Source: Blattamonas nauphoetae
Lineage: Eukaryota > Preaxostyla > Oxymonadida
Assembly (NCBI GenBank): GCA_033064195.1
Contig: JARBJD010000153.1
Location: 62,001 to 126,000 of the forward strand
DNA: 64,000 nt
Reading direction: 5' to 3'
Below are positions 1-12,318 of the stretch, in pieces. Position numbers and translations under genes: made by a program. Below the pieces are notes generated by a model. The model ran no database searches, had not been told where the DNA came from, and saw only the letters and a list, made by a program, of their open reading frames with translations. Position 1 is the first letter of the stretch. Each line of letters starts with the position of its first letter.

Positions 1-2009
1 TCAAGACTGCCGTCTCTGCTATGTGTATCTTCCTCTTCAAAATGCGAGAACTGGAGCCTGTCTGTCTTTTCTCTTTTCTTATTTTTCAGAATCGAACAAC
101 AAATGCGGTTGGGATTATTTTTGGTGAGAGTGCCTGCATTGTCGCTCGGTCGAAGATGAACGAGCACAAAGCGTGGGATATGATGGAGAGCTGGCGGAAC
201 ACAATTACAGATCAGATGCACGCTCATGCGCACGACGACACGAAGCGCTCGACCAAGTCTGATCCAAACCAGCTCACTCCTCGCAGCGGGCAGATCTCGA
301 CGTATTCCTCCCAAACAAACACATCTGAAAACGTGACGGCGTCGTCGTCTTCGGATCAGGCTGTATTTGCGGATAACGCGATGCTGCAGGACGAAGACGT
401 TGGAGTCTTCACGGATCTCGTTTTCGGATCCTATTTTGAAGAATCACAATTCTCAAGTCCTGCCCGCCTAGGCCGAGATTATTTATTATGGCTGGGAGAG
501 AGGGGAGGTTGGAATGTTTCGATTCAGACGCAAATCAAGCGGGCGTGTGAAGCTCTGACAATTGTTCCGCTCCAAGTTGATGGTCTGTCTTAATCATGTT
601 CTCTTCATTCTTCTCTCTGCCATCCAGTTCTCCTCGCGGGGACCGTTTTGGATGTTGTCGTCGAGCGATGCTGTGTGGCCATTCGCAGCATGTCGCCCCA
701 CTCGGCACTGTTCCCGTACGTCTTCTCGTTCATCCACGATGTGACACTCCACACTGTCCGCAAGAAGAAGGGGAAAGAAATTGAAGTCATTCAGACAATC
801 AACGAAGACATCATCGAACGACTCGAGCAGGAGACACTTGTGGTGATCTTCAGAGTGCTCGTCTCGTCTCTCAACCACACATGCTGGAAGCAGCTGGCAC
901 TCAGTTCACGGGAGAGGGATCACGAGGAGGAAAATGCGGTGGAGTCGAACACAATGAAAAGCGCGATGGTGGTCGTGGAGTCCGAAAAGGAAGAGTCGAA
1001 CGTGTTCGAAGAGGACGAAATCACAGGACAGCATACACGCAGCTCGAAGACGACGAACAGTTCGCTCGAATCAACAGACAGAGAAGATAGCGATGACGAG
1101 AAGGAGCTGAAGATAGTCTCTCTGGACGAAGCCAAAACGGTGATTGTCACACGCCCAGACATTCTCACTGCCATTCTCACACTGCTGCACGAAGGGAAGC
1201 ACCCTGGTCTTCTCGATGCAGCGATCGATGCAGACATCATCCCGGAGTTGTCTCGGCTCCTCTCTTCCTTCTTCTACGACAGATACACACCGTCTAATGG
1301 GTCGTGCAACTGCTCGTACCCGCTGTTTGTGCCTGATGAGGATTTCATGGACGTGATTGGGCAGAGCCTGTCAATCATCACTGTCCTTGCTCAGACCAAA
1401 TACTGCTCTCTCTTGGCAAAGCCAACCACGCTCAAAACAGGCGACAAGCGGAAGAAGCGGAAACGAGAGCTCCCAAGTCTCCTTCAGTGTGTTCTCGGAC
1501 TCTGCTTCACCATCCCTTCTCTCACCATCGACCCGACTCTCCCCATGGTGATGGACTCCCGCACAATCTGTCGCACCATTCCCGAGCGATCACCCACTCC
1601 CTGCAAAAGGTCGTCGCACATCAATCGATATGACCTCATCACTCGATCGATGGACATAGTCGGCACCATCTTCTCTGACACGTGTTGTGAAATCGTCGAA
1701 CCTGGGCAGACCCGTTTTAAGTTGAAGGAGTATTCACGCTTCTTGACAACCGTGTACACCGCAGGCTGTGCAGACATGTTGACTGTCGACGAGGAGAACC
1801 ACACTCTCCAGTTCTCCTCCATGTTGATGGTTGACGAGTTGGATCGCGGCCGGCTGAGTGGGGAAGGAAACACGATTGGGAGGAAGGTCCCGCGGAGGGG
1901 ACTGCTGTACTGGACTCATTATTGGCGGAAGGACACGCTGTCTGGCGAGGAGGAAGAAGAGCAGGAGTTTCTTGCCGACTTGGAAGACGCGGATGTCCTC
2001 GAATTTTGA
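1..2009 (+). CDS. Hypothetical protein, 5'-truncated by window edge
   Basis: The gene runs in from the left edge. A pyrimidine-rich stretch ending in AG at 88-89 looks like a 3' splice site, so the first clear exon is 90-582. A 45-bp GTCTGT...AG intron (583-627) leads to exon 628-2009, and the join keeps one frame of 624 residues to the stop. I do not recognise a domain. The middle (about 1000-1130) is Glu/Ser-rich and probably disordered; flanking parts are helical with leucine spacing, as in ARM/HEAT-like scaffolds, but that is only an impression. Any exon before 90 is not resolved. Confidence 0.6.
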
Positions 2010-2249
2010 AATATTCCATGTCTTGAGGCAGACATGCTTTTCTGTGCTGTGTCTCTTTCGTTTCTAGCTGTTACTTCATCGATTAGATTCAGTCATCTTT
2101 ATTATGTGGCCTCACCTATGTTTCTGTCCATTGTTCCACCTGAATGGATTTTTCTCTATTTGATTCTTGAGTTCTACATACCATTTTTGCTGAAATACTC
2201 TCATTTATTTCTCTAAGGGTCAGATCAAATTCCTAATTCTACATCAAGG

Positions 2250-4214
2250 ATGCTCGTAAGTGTGGTGTTTGTCAGTATCATTGCTGATCAAACTTTAAGC
2301 CTTTTCAATCAAGATCAAGAACTCCAGGCACCTCCTCTGATTTTGACAGAAAAGATTCATCATTTCCACAACCTCGCATTCCTCAATGAAAATAAAACAA
2401 TTTCCAGTCTTCAAGTTCCAACGATTCTTGGAATGCACACAGACACTTCCATGCTTTTCGAACTGCACAACTCAACAGTCAAAGTCTGGCATGTCGTTGC
2501 GCTCATCGACATGGAATATGGCATTGCAGACCTCCAGGACCATTCCTCGTTTGAACTCCATATGAGTACTATTCGCTTTGAAAGCGAAAATACTCCGTTT
2601 TGCGCGGATACAGGAACTGTAACACTCTCATCAGTGACGATTGAAGGATCAAGTCTCATTCCTCAACTATTTCAATCATCTGAGCATGGATCAGCCCTCA
2701 ATGTTATTGGGTGTTCCGTATCCGATGTCTCTGTTGGCGTTCAGGCAATACTTTCCGCGGATCGAACGACAATCAAGATCACGAACTCTCATTTCTCCCA
2801 CATCGAGCATGTCTTTCAAGAATCCACACTGGAACCGACACTTCCCGAGTCATCAAGAAATGCAGAAGAATATCCTTTGGAATCCTTTACAACCATCTTC
2901 TTTAACTCCATCATCGCCAACGTCACTGACGATCTGTACGGAACAATCACATCTGCACCAATGCGTGGTGAATCCTTTATGTTCTCAGGTCTCACGTGTA
3001 CACAACAGACACTTCGTCCTCTCTCGTTATTCTCCTCGCCAACGCAGTTCAGAAACACCGAACAAGTTGCCCAGTCTGACATCGAAATTCGAGACTGTAA
3101 ATTTGAGAATGGATCAGACATCCACAAGTCTGGATCATCTGGTCTCTTTCTGAGAGTTTCTGGCTCTCGGAAGGTGAACATCACAAACTGTGCGTTTGTT
3201 GCTCTCGAATCACCGTCAGGTGTCTCTGGACTTCACATCGATGCATCGATGCCAACCAGCGGACAGAGCCCTCAAATTACCATCTCCAAATGTTCTTTCA
3301 CAAATTGCATTGGGCGCACAACCACCAAACTCGACCTAATCCATACAGCTGCCTCCCTCTGGGCCTGTGAATGGACAAACTCCTCATCGAAAGACGGTGT
3401 GCTCCGCGTGCGTGGATCAAGCCCCAAAATGTGGACTGGGCCTGGGCTCGTCCTGGGTCGGTGTGCTCTCACCGACTGCACCGGTCAATCGGACACTGAA
3501 AGCAAGTCAGGCTGTGTGGACGTTGTGTACGATGGCCCAATCTCACTCGCCAATCAAACCACAGTGGAGAACTGCGTTGGAGACTCTGCAGCGGCGATCG
3601 TTGTGGGAAGCATTGTGTCTGTTGAATGCAGTCGTTTTGTTCATTCGACGTCAAAATCGACGTTTATAAGCGCTGGCTACATTTGTGGCTGGCAAGTATC
3701 AATGAAGAACGTTCTCATCTCAAAATGCGCTTCGTGCGATGCTCGTCACAGTCTTGTGCTGTCTCTCTTCTGGAAACCTTCGCTGACTGAAATGGAAGAC
3801 GCCCCGATTGAGTCGAACTATTTGGCGGAGAATGTGTTTGTCAAACGAGGGAAGAACAAGGTTGGAATGGAAATTCTGTATTCTGTCCCTGAAACCCTTC
3901 TCCTCGACGAACGGCTCAATCCCACCCAATTCAAAAAGGTTCATAGTGACAGCAAGACCGGAACTGTCGCAAGCACAACAACTAAAGTGGATCCTCTCGA
4001 CTCTCACGTACTGGATATTCAGGACGTGGAGTACACGGACGAGACGCTGGAGGTCTCCTCAAAAGGGCGGGATCCTCGAGAAGACAAGAATCGCGGATCA
4101 AACGGGAACAATGAAGGAACTAATACCGGAGCAATCATCGCGATATCCATCAACATCCCTGTTGATTCGTTGGTCGTTATCGGTATTATCGTTTGTTGTT
4201 GCTGTTTGAAATGA
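2250..4214 (+). CDS. Right-handed beta-helix (pectin-lyase-fold-like) surface protein
   Basis: Single-exon gene of 654 residues. The N-terminus begins MLVSVVFVSIIADQ, a short signal peptide. The body is a run of degenerate repeats with the pattern 'ITISKCSFTNCIG', 'LGRCALTDCTG', 'TTVENCVGDSAAAIVVG', typical of stacked beta-helix turns with Asn/Cys ladders. The C-terminus carries a hydrophobic segment (about residues 628-648) ending in CCCCLK, so it is probably a type I membrane protein with a palmitoylatable cytosolic tail. Oxymonad genomes carry large families of such proteins; calling it one of them is inference. Ligand unknown. Confidence 0.75.
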   Translation: MLVSVVFVSIIADQTLSLFNQDQELQAPPLILTEKIHHFHNLAFLNENKTISSLQVPTILGMHTDTSMLFELHNSTVKVWHVVALIDMEYGIADLQDHSSFELHMSTIRFESENTPFCADTGTVTLSSVTIEGSSLIPQLFQSSEHGSALNVIGCSVSDVSVGVQAILSADRTTIKITNSHFSHIEHVFQESTLEPTLPESSRNAEEYPLESFTTIFFNSIIANVTDDLYGTITSAPMRGESFMFSGLTCTQQTLRPLSLFSSPTQFRNTEQVAQSDIEIRDCKFENGSDIHKSGSSGLFLRVSGSRKVNITNCAFVALESPSGVSGLHIDASMPTSGQSPQITISKCSFTNCIGRTTTKLDLIHTAASLWACEWTNSSSKDGVLRVRGSSPKMWTGPGLVLGRCALTDCTGQSDTESKSGCVDVVYDGPISLANQTTVENCVGDSAAAIVVGSIVSVECSRFVHSTSKSTFISAGYICGWQVSMKNVLISKCASCDARHSLVLSLFWKPSLTEMEDAPIESNYLAENVFVKRGKNKVGMEILYSVPETLLLDERLNPTQFKKVHSDSKTGTVASTTTKVDPLDSHVLDIQDVEYTDETLEVSSKGRDPREDKNRGSNGNNEGTNTGAIIAISINIPVDSLVVIGIIVCCCCLK

Positions 4215-4413
4215 TAAGACGTTTCTCTCAACCTAAAAGCTTCACATTTACACTTATTTCCTCTATTGTCAAGGTCCATTGGGACCTTAAACATTTTAAT
4301 GTGATTGGTGAGAATGGTTAATTCAAACAATACATTTTTTTCTGGGACAAACGAGACCATTAACCTTTTTCAATTATTCTCCTCTGTCAATCCCAGGACA
4401 TCTACCACAAAAA

Positions 4414-5003
4414 TGACCATTCGTGCGACATCAAATCGTTCAGGTGAACCTCCTGCGATGGAAACTTCTCGACAGATACTCATCGATCTCCTCTCTGATA
4501 CAAATCCCATGACCCTTGAAAAACTCGAACTTGCTGGAATTCAAATAATCAAAAATCATGCCAAAGATCGAAATATGAATCTTGCCGCCCTTCTCAAGAA
4601 GACTCCCAATTTCTTTGATGAAATGACCAGAACCCTCTTTCGTGGATGTACAGCCCAAGTTCGAATGGAATGTGCTGAAGCGTGTGGACTCATGTTAAAT
4701 CGATGGGGATATGATGCAGCATTTAAAATGATAGGGGCGAACTTTCTCTTCTCAGTTTTCACTCTCCTTCTGAACGAAGATGGTTCACACATCAAATATC
4801 GAATACTTGTTTCGTACACGGAAATACTGCGATATAAATATGAAAACGAATTCAATCACCAAATGTTGTACGCGTATACTTTGCGACACTCCCATTACTA
4901 CGATGCTGAACAACAATTTGTCGATGTTGTTTACGACCCGCTACTTGGCACTCTCACTCGCCGATTATTGTCGCAACACTATCCTGTGAATATACCATGG
5001 TAG
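4414..5003 (+). CDS. Hypothetical protein, helical, ~196 aa
   Basis: Open frame ending TAG at 5001-5003. I prefer the ATG at 4414 (MTIRATSNRSGEPP), because the extra N-terminal part from an ATG at 4317 is low-complexity and resembles leader. The protein is alpha-helical and leucine-rich (LLSDTNPMTLEKLELAGIQ, LLKKTPNFFDEMTRTLF) and could be a short ARM/HEAT-type fold. No motif lets me assign a function. It lies about 200 bp after the beta-helix gene on the same strand. Confidence 0.5.
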
Positions 5004-5380
5004 AACTTTCTCTTTCACCGCGTATATTGTCTTCTCGTCAAACTATGTCAATCTTTTTCGAAAAGCCATGTCCCTCACACGACTGTCGTCGGGCCCACCT
5101 CTGGTATCCACCATTGACTGACCATTCTTGAAGGTCTTTCTCACCTGTTACGGTTCTGTCCTCCATCCTGTCATTCACCTGTTATTATTGCTCTCGAACC
5201 CTTTTGTACTCTTCTCATTCATTGACGATGTTTCATTTTTGTCACGAACAACCTTATCTCTTCATTTTGCCGATCGAACAAACAGTCGTGAATAAACATT
5301 ATGAAATGACAAAACAAGAAATGAAATGACTGAATGGAAGCACTTGGGCGGAGTGGATTGAGAGATTCTCGTGATTGTAA
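5004..5380. other. Intergenic gap between convergent genes
   Basis: 377 bp between two convergent genes. I see no open frame with coding character, no tRNA-like cloverleaf and no strong repeat. It contains AATAAA-type sequence near 5291 that could serve polyadenylation, but nothing else I can support. Confidence 0.4.
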
Positions 5381-6425
5381 TTATTGAGACGAAATGCCAC
5401 TCCCTTCGAAATCTACGGAGAATGAAGGTGATGTCGGGATTGTATAGGTCATCTGCATCGATTTTGATTGTGTTTGGTGTGGTTTCTTTGATCTGTCGGG
5501 CTGATTTTTATGTTTGGTTGGTGTTTTATGAGTTGAATGGAACTTGACAAAATATCTACTTGTTTGGTTCATATAATTCTTGTATTCCTCCGTAGAACCA
5601 TATCGATGTTTGAGTGATCTCTCTGAAATTGGAATTCCTGCTCCAAAAAGCACATTTGCGTGAATAAAGAGAGGTACAAGAACGAGGAGCCATTCCCATT
5701 CAAAAAGTGCTGGAGCCGCTTGAAGAAAAATGCCCCACCATGCTAGCACATGACCAACATGATTTGGATGGCGGTTGTACTTCCATAGTTGAGTGTTAAG
5801 AATTGGAACTGTTTTCGAGTTTCGGTGCCTCTGTTTGTGAATGAGAAGTTGGGCTGTCGAGCTTGTCTCAAGTAAAAACCCAAGAGTGAAGAAAATAGAT
5901 CCTGTTAAAATGATAGAAGTGAAGTCAGTGAGCGAGATAAGTGAGAAAGATGAGTGTGAATGTGAAGATGGAAAAAGGTTACAGACCGATGACATCGAGC
6001 CCATGAAAGGCAGGCTGCATCTCAGAACGGATTGAACTGACGATCAGAACGGGGAGAGAATAAATAAACGAGAGTAGAGCAAGGTAGACGACGATGAGTG
6101 CTGATTTTGGGGTGGATGTTCGGATTTTCTCAAACATTGAATCGCGAGGACTCAAAAAATGTTTGATAGTGATGGAAGTTAACATATAGAGTGCCCAAAG
6201 GAGAGTATAGGTAAAGACAAGGACTTGGCGGAAGTGGAAGTGAAGAGAGAGTGTGAAGACAGGTAGAATGATTGTAATAACAGAAACTGGGAGTGACACA
6301 TGTAATTTATCAATTTCAAGAATTAGAGATGCAATAAGCATGACGAAGTTGAAAATCGAGACGAGTATGAGAGCGAGAAGAAGATTGCTTTGGAGGAGGT
6401 TTTGTCCGAGAAGTACAATCGCCAT
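5381..6425 (-). CDS. DUF1295/isoprenylcysteine-methyltransferase-like membrane protein
   Basis: Two exons, 6425-5987 and 5901-5381, joined across an 85-bp GTCTGT...AG intron, give 319 residues. Six or more hydrophobic helices are visible. The C-terminal third has the family signature: a KYNRHPNHVGHVLAWWG segment, then ISERSLKHRYGSTEEYKNY, matching the 'R.P...G....W' and 'E...L...G..Y..Y' pattern of DUF1295, ICMT and steroid 5-alpha-reductase C-termini. These enzymes act in ER-type membranes on lipids or prenylated proteins; the substrate here cannot be told. The last ~45 residues are polar and unmatched. Confidence 0.7.
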
Positions 6426-6612
6426 AGAACTACCTATCTATCGCCTTAGGGGGAGAGAATGAACAGAGGCGAAAATGGGCGACTTGTGACCGTACAGTTC
6501 GCGTCATTTTTGATCAAACCAAAAACGGTGTGGGATGAATGGAACAGCACTGATGAAACAAGAGTAACATTGGAACAAAATCAATAAACTAAGCGAACGA
6601 AACTTGAAATTT

Positions 6613-9600
6613 TCAGGCTCCATCAAGGAGAAATTGAATGAAGAGTTCGAGGAAAACTATAGTCTGGGCAAAATGAGAATAGAAAAGACAGACTGACTGT
6701 TCAGTATTCGAATACGACACTGGTTTCCATTTAAACGCAGCACGAGTGAAGAGGCCGATAAGAATAGCCTTCACTCGGTCGAAAGTTGGTAAGACGAAAG
6801 GGTGTGAGAGGGGGGTGGAAGCTGTCGGTTGAGGGATGCGAGAGAGAACGCTGAGCAAGTTGCGGAGGAAAGAAACAAGAAACGAGAGGATGGTCTGGTT
6901 TGGCTTTGGAAGGAGAGAAAGGATCCAGATCACAGATGGGTTGGGGTTGTCGAGGATGGTGATTAGAGTTGGGATGATGAGCGGGGTGATGAGAGGCGTC
7001 TGGAAGGACGAAACAATCAAGAAGATCGTGTGCAGGAGAAGCTCGCCAAACGTTGAACTGTCTGGATTCTGATGGAGTTCATTCTGATCGTTGGCAGAGT
7101 TGAGAGGAGTGCCTTCGTCAAGCGCTGAAACAAGCTCGTTCAATCCGTTTACACTCGACAGCCACGCCTCAGCGGGAGGAAGAGTGAGGAACGCAAGCGG
7201 GCAGTCAGCCAGCCTCTCCTCAATCCTCCCGCTGAGGCTGGTTGGCTTCGGCTTGTCCTTCTTCCCAAAGAGAGACGAGAAGAACGACGATCCTGATGTC
7301 TGTGTGTTGGTGCGTGTGATTGGTTTTGGTGGGAAAGTGCGGATGATGTGGAGGTAGACGTTTTGAACGGCAAAGAAGAATGGGGATGGGTTGTGGTGGG
7401 ATTCGAGGAGTGTTTGAGAGAAGACCGAGCAGACGCGGAAGAGTTCGACGGGGACGGCGTTCTTTCCGTCTGGTGGAGCAGACGGGTTGCTGAGAAGTGT
7501 GGTGGAGAGCGGGCGAGCAACAAGAGGAACAAATCGTGGCTGGTTCGGATCGGACATCGCTTTTTGTGATTGTTCGGTGAGAGTTGTGACAAACGAGAGG
7601 AAGTCATCTGTCGACGAAGTGTCCTCGACGAGAACGCCGTGGGTGTCGGGACAGAGGCCAAGACAAGACTCCACTGGCTGAGGGATGATGCTGACAAAAT
7701 GATCCTTTCCACCTTCCACGTGAATGATGCAGATTTGCTCGTGGGTTCCGTTCTCCATCTTCCGAACTGCTGCAAGGGCGTCTGGGTTGATGCTGACTTT
7801 GATTCTGAGGGTGACAGTATGAAGAGGAGGAAGCGATCCTGCTGATGGCGAGCATGTGATGATGAACGGCGACGGTGGGACCGTGCTGCCTGTACCAGAG
7901 TTGCTGAGCTCGACAGTCGGGTCGACAAACGAGAAGTTTGCAGTTATAGTTCGTCCATCGTTCCGAAACTCGAGTTCTCGGATGACGCTCTGCCCGTACG
8001 ACACGGAGTTGAAGTGGAGTTCAGTCGTCGAGAGAGTGGTGTTGGCGATTGTCTCGTTCAGCGTTCGATCACTCTCCTTCATCCGCTCCTGGATGCAGTG
8101 CGTGATCCGCTCCTCATCGTTGACGTACGCGTCGACGGTGAAGACGGAGAAGACAGGCCGATGGTCGGACATGACTGACGAATCTGCTCGTTGATACGCA
8201 AGTTGTCGGATGGGCATGATGAACTCGTTGTCCTTCTGGTTGAAAATGAGTTGTTTTGCCTGTCCTGCCTGTGTGGGCTGCCCTGGTGGTTGTGGAGTGA
8301 GCGACGGTGTTGCTGATGCCAACTTTGCTGAATCAAGTCTGTCGACTGTGAGGTGTTTCTGCGGTGAGACTCGAGCTGAATCCGGCTGCGAATGTGTGGC
8401 GTATGGATTGATGGGTGTGGCTAATTCGGCTGTTTCAAGTACAAAGCCAGATGATGGACCGTCGCGGGGTGTATGGTCTGACTCGGAGTCAGAGTGTGAA
8501 GTGGGGGGAGGGGGGGAGTTGGGGGGAGTGAAGGAGATGAGAGGGTTTGCTTCGGCAGTTGAAGGCGGTGGGGGTCGTTGGGGGATGGGAGCAGTGAAGG
8601 TGGATCCAAACAGATCTCCAAAATCAATCAACGAATCATCGGGTGCTTGCTGCGTCTCGATGTGTGACAGGTTGTGTGTGGCATTGTGTTCATGGTTGGG
8701 CTGCTCGGGTTGGATGTGCGTCTCTTGTGTTAGCTCGATCAGATTATCGTCATCTTGTGTCTCTGCTCCTGGAATGGGACCGAGTTCCTCCAATCCCCTT
8801 CCCGAGAACCACAAAATTCTGTCGCACCATGCAGGTGATCTCACCTTCTTCACCGCCTTCATGAAGTTCGCATTCGCCGCCTGCTGATCACCCGGCGTTG
8901 GTGTGATTCCGGGTGAGATTGGGGCAGAGTGTGAGACGGAAATGGGTGTTGAGTGTGCGCTGGACTTCTTTTGAGCAAAGTAGGTACGGAATAGTGCCTG
9001 CCCCTGATACTCCACACTCCTCTTTTCGTATTTGTAAGTCGGAAGGAAGGTGATTGGGCCTTCCTCGAACAAGCGGAAGGACTTTCCCTCAATTCGCTGT
9101 TTGTTGAGCTGGTCGTGAGGAAGAAGAATATTCACAATTTCGGATTTGGATGGAACGATGGTCGGTGTTGGTTCTGGTTCGACGACAGCTGGGCGTGGCT
9201 TTCGAGATGGCTGCATGGACGAGAGTGGGTTTGCAGTGACGATGGGTGAAATGGATGCAGTGGGCGGTTGGGACGGTGCGGGGCGAATTGGTGTTTGGGG
9301 AGGGGGACGAGTTGGAGGCTGAGGGGGAGCCTGGGTTTGGCATATTGGAAGGATGGTATCAAAGACACTTTCAGTTGACATGTCGATTCTGTAGTTTAAG
9401 TCGCCGAAAAAGAAAAGATTGTTGGATTTGGTGAGGGAGAGTTGTTGGTTGAATGGGATCTCATCTTTGTTCTCGTCGGCCTTATGAGAACATTGACAAT
9501 GTTCAAGTTCGAAGGAAGAGTGAATTTTGATTGGGTCAAACATGGTGCGGTTCAGGATTTCCCGATAATCTTTATTTCGGAGAGCAACCTTGTTCTGGTG

Positions 9601-10753
9601 AGCTGCGAGATGAGCATTGACGAAGCAAAGGACTGATTCGTAATACTTTACTCGAATTGCAATTCCACCTTTGTTTCCAATCGCATTCATCATTCCAGTT
9701 CCAACGGTTTTGATTTCCACATGGTCAATCGCTGGGCGATGATGTTGGAGACAATACACGACCAAGAACAAGCCAACAAATTGTTTTTCGGCAACAACAG
9801 AGAATGATCCAAGGACGCCAGCGCTGTTATCATCTGAACTTCCCTGCTGAGGGAAGAAAACTTGATTTAGAGCAGACTGAAATGCCGCAGACCACAGAGT
9901 AGAACGAACCGTTTCGCCCTTCATAACACCCTGAATATTCAGATCAACTTCTTGTAGGCCAATTGCAAATAGGTCGGGCGGATGAGAGAGGAGAGCGGAG
10001 TCCGCGGAGGATGACGTGATGTTGCTTGAGAGAATTCCATGAAAATTCATCTCTTTGAAGAGACAAACCAACTCTGAAACAGGTGGAGGATCACAATTGT
10101 TGACGTTCCAAGTCATAATAACCAGTGATGTCGGTTTTGTCTTCAGAAAATGGAACGAGAGTCTGGAGAGAGTGGCGTTGGTGTCTGCGTTTCCTTTAAA
10201 CGATGGCGTGATATCGTTCAACCATGACTGTCCTCCAACAGCTTTATTAAGTGCCGGTTTTACTCGTTTATTGAGAAATGAAGAGAGAGATCCAGTCTGA
10301 AAGATTTGTTCTGAATGTCCATGACCTGATGGATTTGTGGAATCGACTGCTTTCAAAATATCAATCATATTTAGCAATTTGAAGATCGGGAATATTTCCA
10401 GTTGTTGCACAGGTGTTTGTTTAGCGAAAGGAGTGGCAGTTGCTGGGACAGCTGGAGGCGGACGTCGAGGTGCATTAGATGGAGATTTGTTGGCCTTTGC
10501 AAGTTGTTCTCGTGTTCTATCATCGATAGTGTATGTTACTGTCGAGAACAAAGGAGTCTAAGGAAGAAAATGAACAGCTGAGAGAGGATACTTCTTGACC
10601 CGATGGAGGTTGTGACATCCAAAAATAATTGAGCTATCAGGATTATTTGGGATTAAATTGACAATTGGAACGGTGAAAATCGATGGAAGGGTATTATCAA
10701 GGAAGGAGACCTCGATCCTGCCCAGGATTGTGGGTATCTGTGTCTTGGATTTT
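6613..10753 (-). CDS. OCRL/INPP5B-like inositol polyphosphate 5-phosphatase (ASH + RhoGAP-like)
   Basis: Main exon 10557-6613 (about 1315 residues). A 42-bp intron (10599-10558, donor GTCAAG) links it to an upstream exon 10600 to about 10753; the initiator ATG is not resolved. Counting from Met at 10551, catalytic motifs are TWNVNN (~147), GLQEVDL (~198), NKGGIAIR (~293), FFGDLNYRID (~380), SPAWCDRILWF (~572) and SDHRPVF (~795). An ASH-type beta-sandwich follows (~845-960) and then a helical RhoGAP-like domain to the end. That order is OCRL/INPP5B: PI(4,5)P2 5-phosphatase of endomembranes and cilia. Odd: a ~205-residue Ser/Pro-rich insertion sits inside the catalytic domain between WCDRILW and SDHRP, plus a Pro-rich insertion after GDLNYRID. 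Confidence 0.88.
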
Positions 10754-10886
10754 CTTTAGACAATTTTTCAGAACTTCCTGTTGGCTTAATTCTCTTAATT
10801 TGATTTTATGCGACAATTATTTCTCTCTACAGGCGAATTGAGAAGAGGATAAGTGTGGTCCCCCTTAGTGTAAATGCTGAAAATCC

Positions 10887-12061
10887 ATGACTCAAGCTCC
10901 ACCGCTTCAATCACCACTTGCATCTATTCCTGGGTATTCCATCTCCTCAACAACTAACTTGTTGATGGATAATGGACAGATTGTTTCGGTTAACGATATT
11001 CCAGCATCTAGAGAAGAACCAATCTTTATTGCTGTTGCCGGGGGGACTGCTAGTGGAAAAACGACCCTATGTGAAGCAGTTATCGAATATCTGAAGAAAC
11101 ATCAGATAATTGGACCCCAACAACATGTTGTAATCGTTCCACAGGATTCATTTTATCGTAATTTAACTCCGCAAGAAGCTGAGATGGCAGAACAGTCGAG
11201 ATTCAACTTTGACCATCCGGGTTTGACAATTTCGTCTTCATTTATTGGAACCATTGCGTTTTTCATCACCTTCTTGCATTAGATGCATTTGACTTTGAGC
11301 TCCTACGTCAAACCCTGCGTGACTTAAAACTGAACAAGCCAGTGAAAATACCAAGTGTTTGTAACTTACTTCAACTTTTTTATCTGTGCTCCCATTTTTT
11401 GATTAATACTAACATTCTCCAACATTCTTTCCACACTTTTTACGTTAGTATGATTTTACCACCAATGCTCGCCGCGAAGGTGAATACACTCTTGTCAAGC
11501 AGGCAGATGTCATTATCCTTGAAGGAATTCTCGCGTTGTATGATCAAGAAATAAACAGGATGATGTCAGTCAAACTTTTCGTTGATTGCGATTCGGATAT
11601 GAGGCTAGCTCGTCGAGGTTTCTTTCTTCATCACTCGTTCACATGGTTGATTTTCAGTTCAAAGGGATACCAAAGAGCGAGGACGATCAATTGACAGTAT
11701 TATTGGTCAATACTTGACATTTGTAAAGGTGTCCTTTTTTGACAATCCAAGACTGCTCTCCTCTTTGGATTAGCCTGCATACGATGATATCATAAGTCCC
11801 ACGAAACGTCATGCAGATATTGTCATTTTGAATGGGAAAGAGAATAAAGGTTTCGTTCTTTCATTTTCTCAGTTTCGATCTCAACGCACATCAATCACAT
11901 GTTTTTCTCACTTTTGATACTGAACAGTTGCTGTGAGCCTGATATGTGCTCAAATACGACAGGTTCTGCAAGAGCGTCTTTATCGAACGATGTCACCGTC
12001 TCCTCTTGTGGGGAAGGACAAGCTAGCTAGCCCTCCTCTCCTACTTGGAGGAAGCTCATAG
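10887..12061 (+). CDS. Uridine-cytidine kinase
   Basis: Six exons: 10887-11220, 11283-11356, 11449-11617, 11658-11728, 11774-11849, 11928-12061; introns 40-92 bp with GTTTGA, GTTTGT, GTTTCT, GTGTCC and GTTTCG donors. The spliced product is 285 residues. It shows the P-loop GGTASGKTT (52-60), DSFYR, FNFDHPDAFD completed across intron 1, PSYDFTT across intron 2, ILEGILALYD (Walker B region), DSDMRLARRVQRDTKERGR and KPAYDD across intron 4. This is the UCK family, which phosphorylates uridine and cytidine in pyrimidine salvage. The N-terminal 45 residues are an extension. Every splice restores a family motif, so the model is strong. Confidence 0.92.
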
Positions 12062-12318
12062 TGAGGATCTCATACAATCAGAGAGATGAATGAGATACAT
12101 GTTTTCGAGCTTCTATATCCATCAAATAAACACTTCACAATGAAAGTGCTCGAATTGAGCTGAATATATCAAGTTATTGTCATTTGAACCTCTTCTAATC
12201 CACGAAAACACCTGTTCGAATCGTTTCTCGGTGACATAATCGAAAATTCATTTGGCTCACGTCAATTTTCTTTTTGTCACCCACCCTTTTTTTTATCATC
12301 GCATCTTTCTCCTCAATA
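12062..12318. other. 3' flank of kinase gene and transposon target
   Basis: About 255 bp of non-coding sequence between the kinase stop and the first transposon. The last two bases (TA, 12317-12318) are the target dinucleotide of the insertion. Before the insertions this DNA would have been the immediate 5' flank of the coiled-coil gene that now begins at 19013, so its promoter may lie here. Confidence 0.55.
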
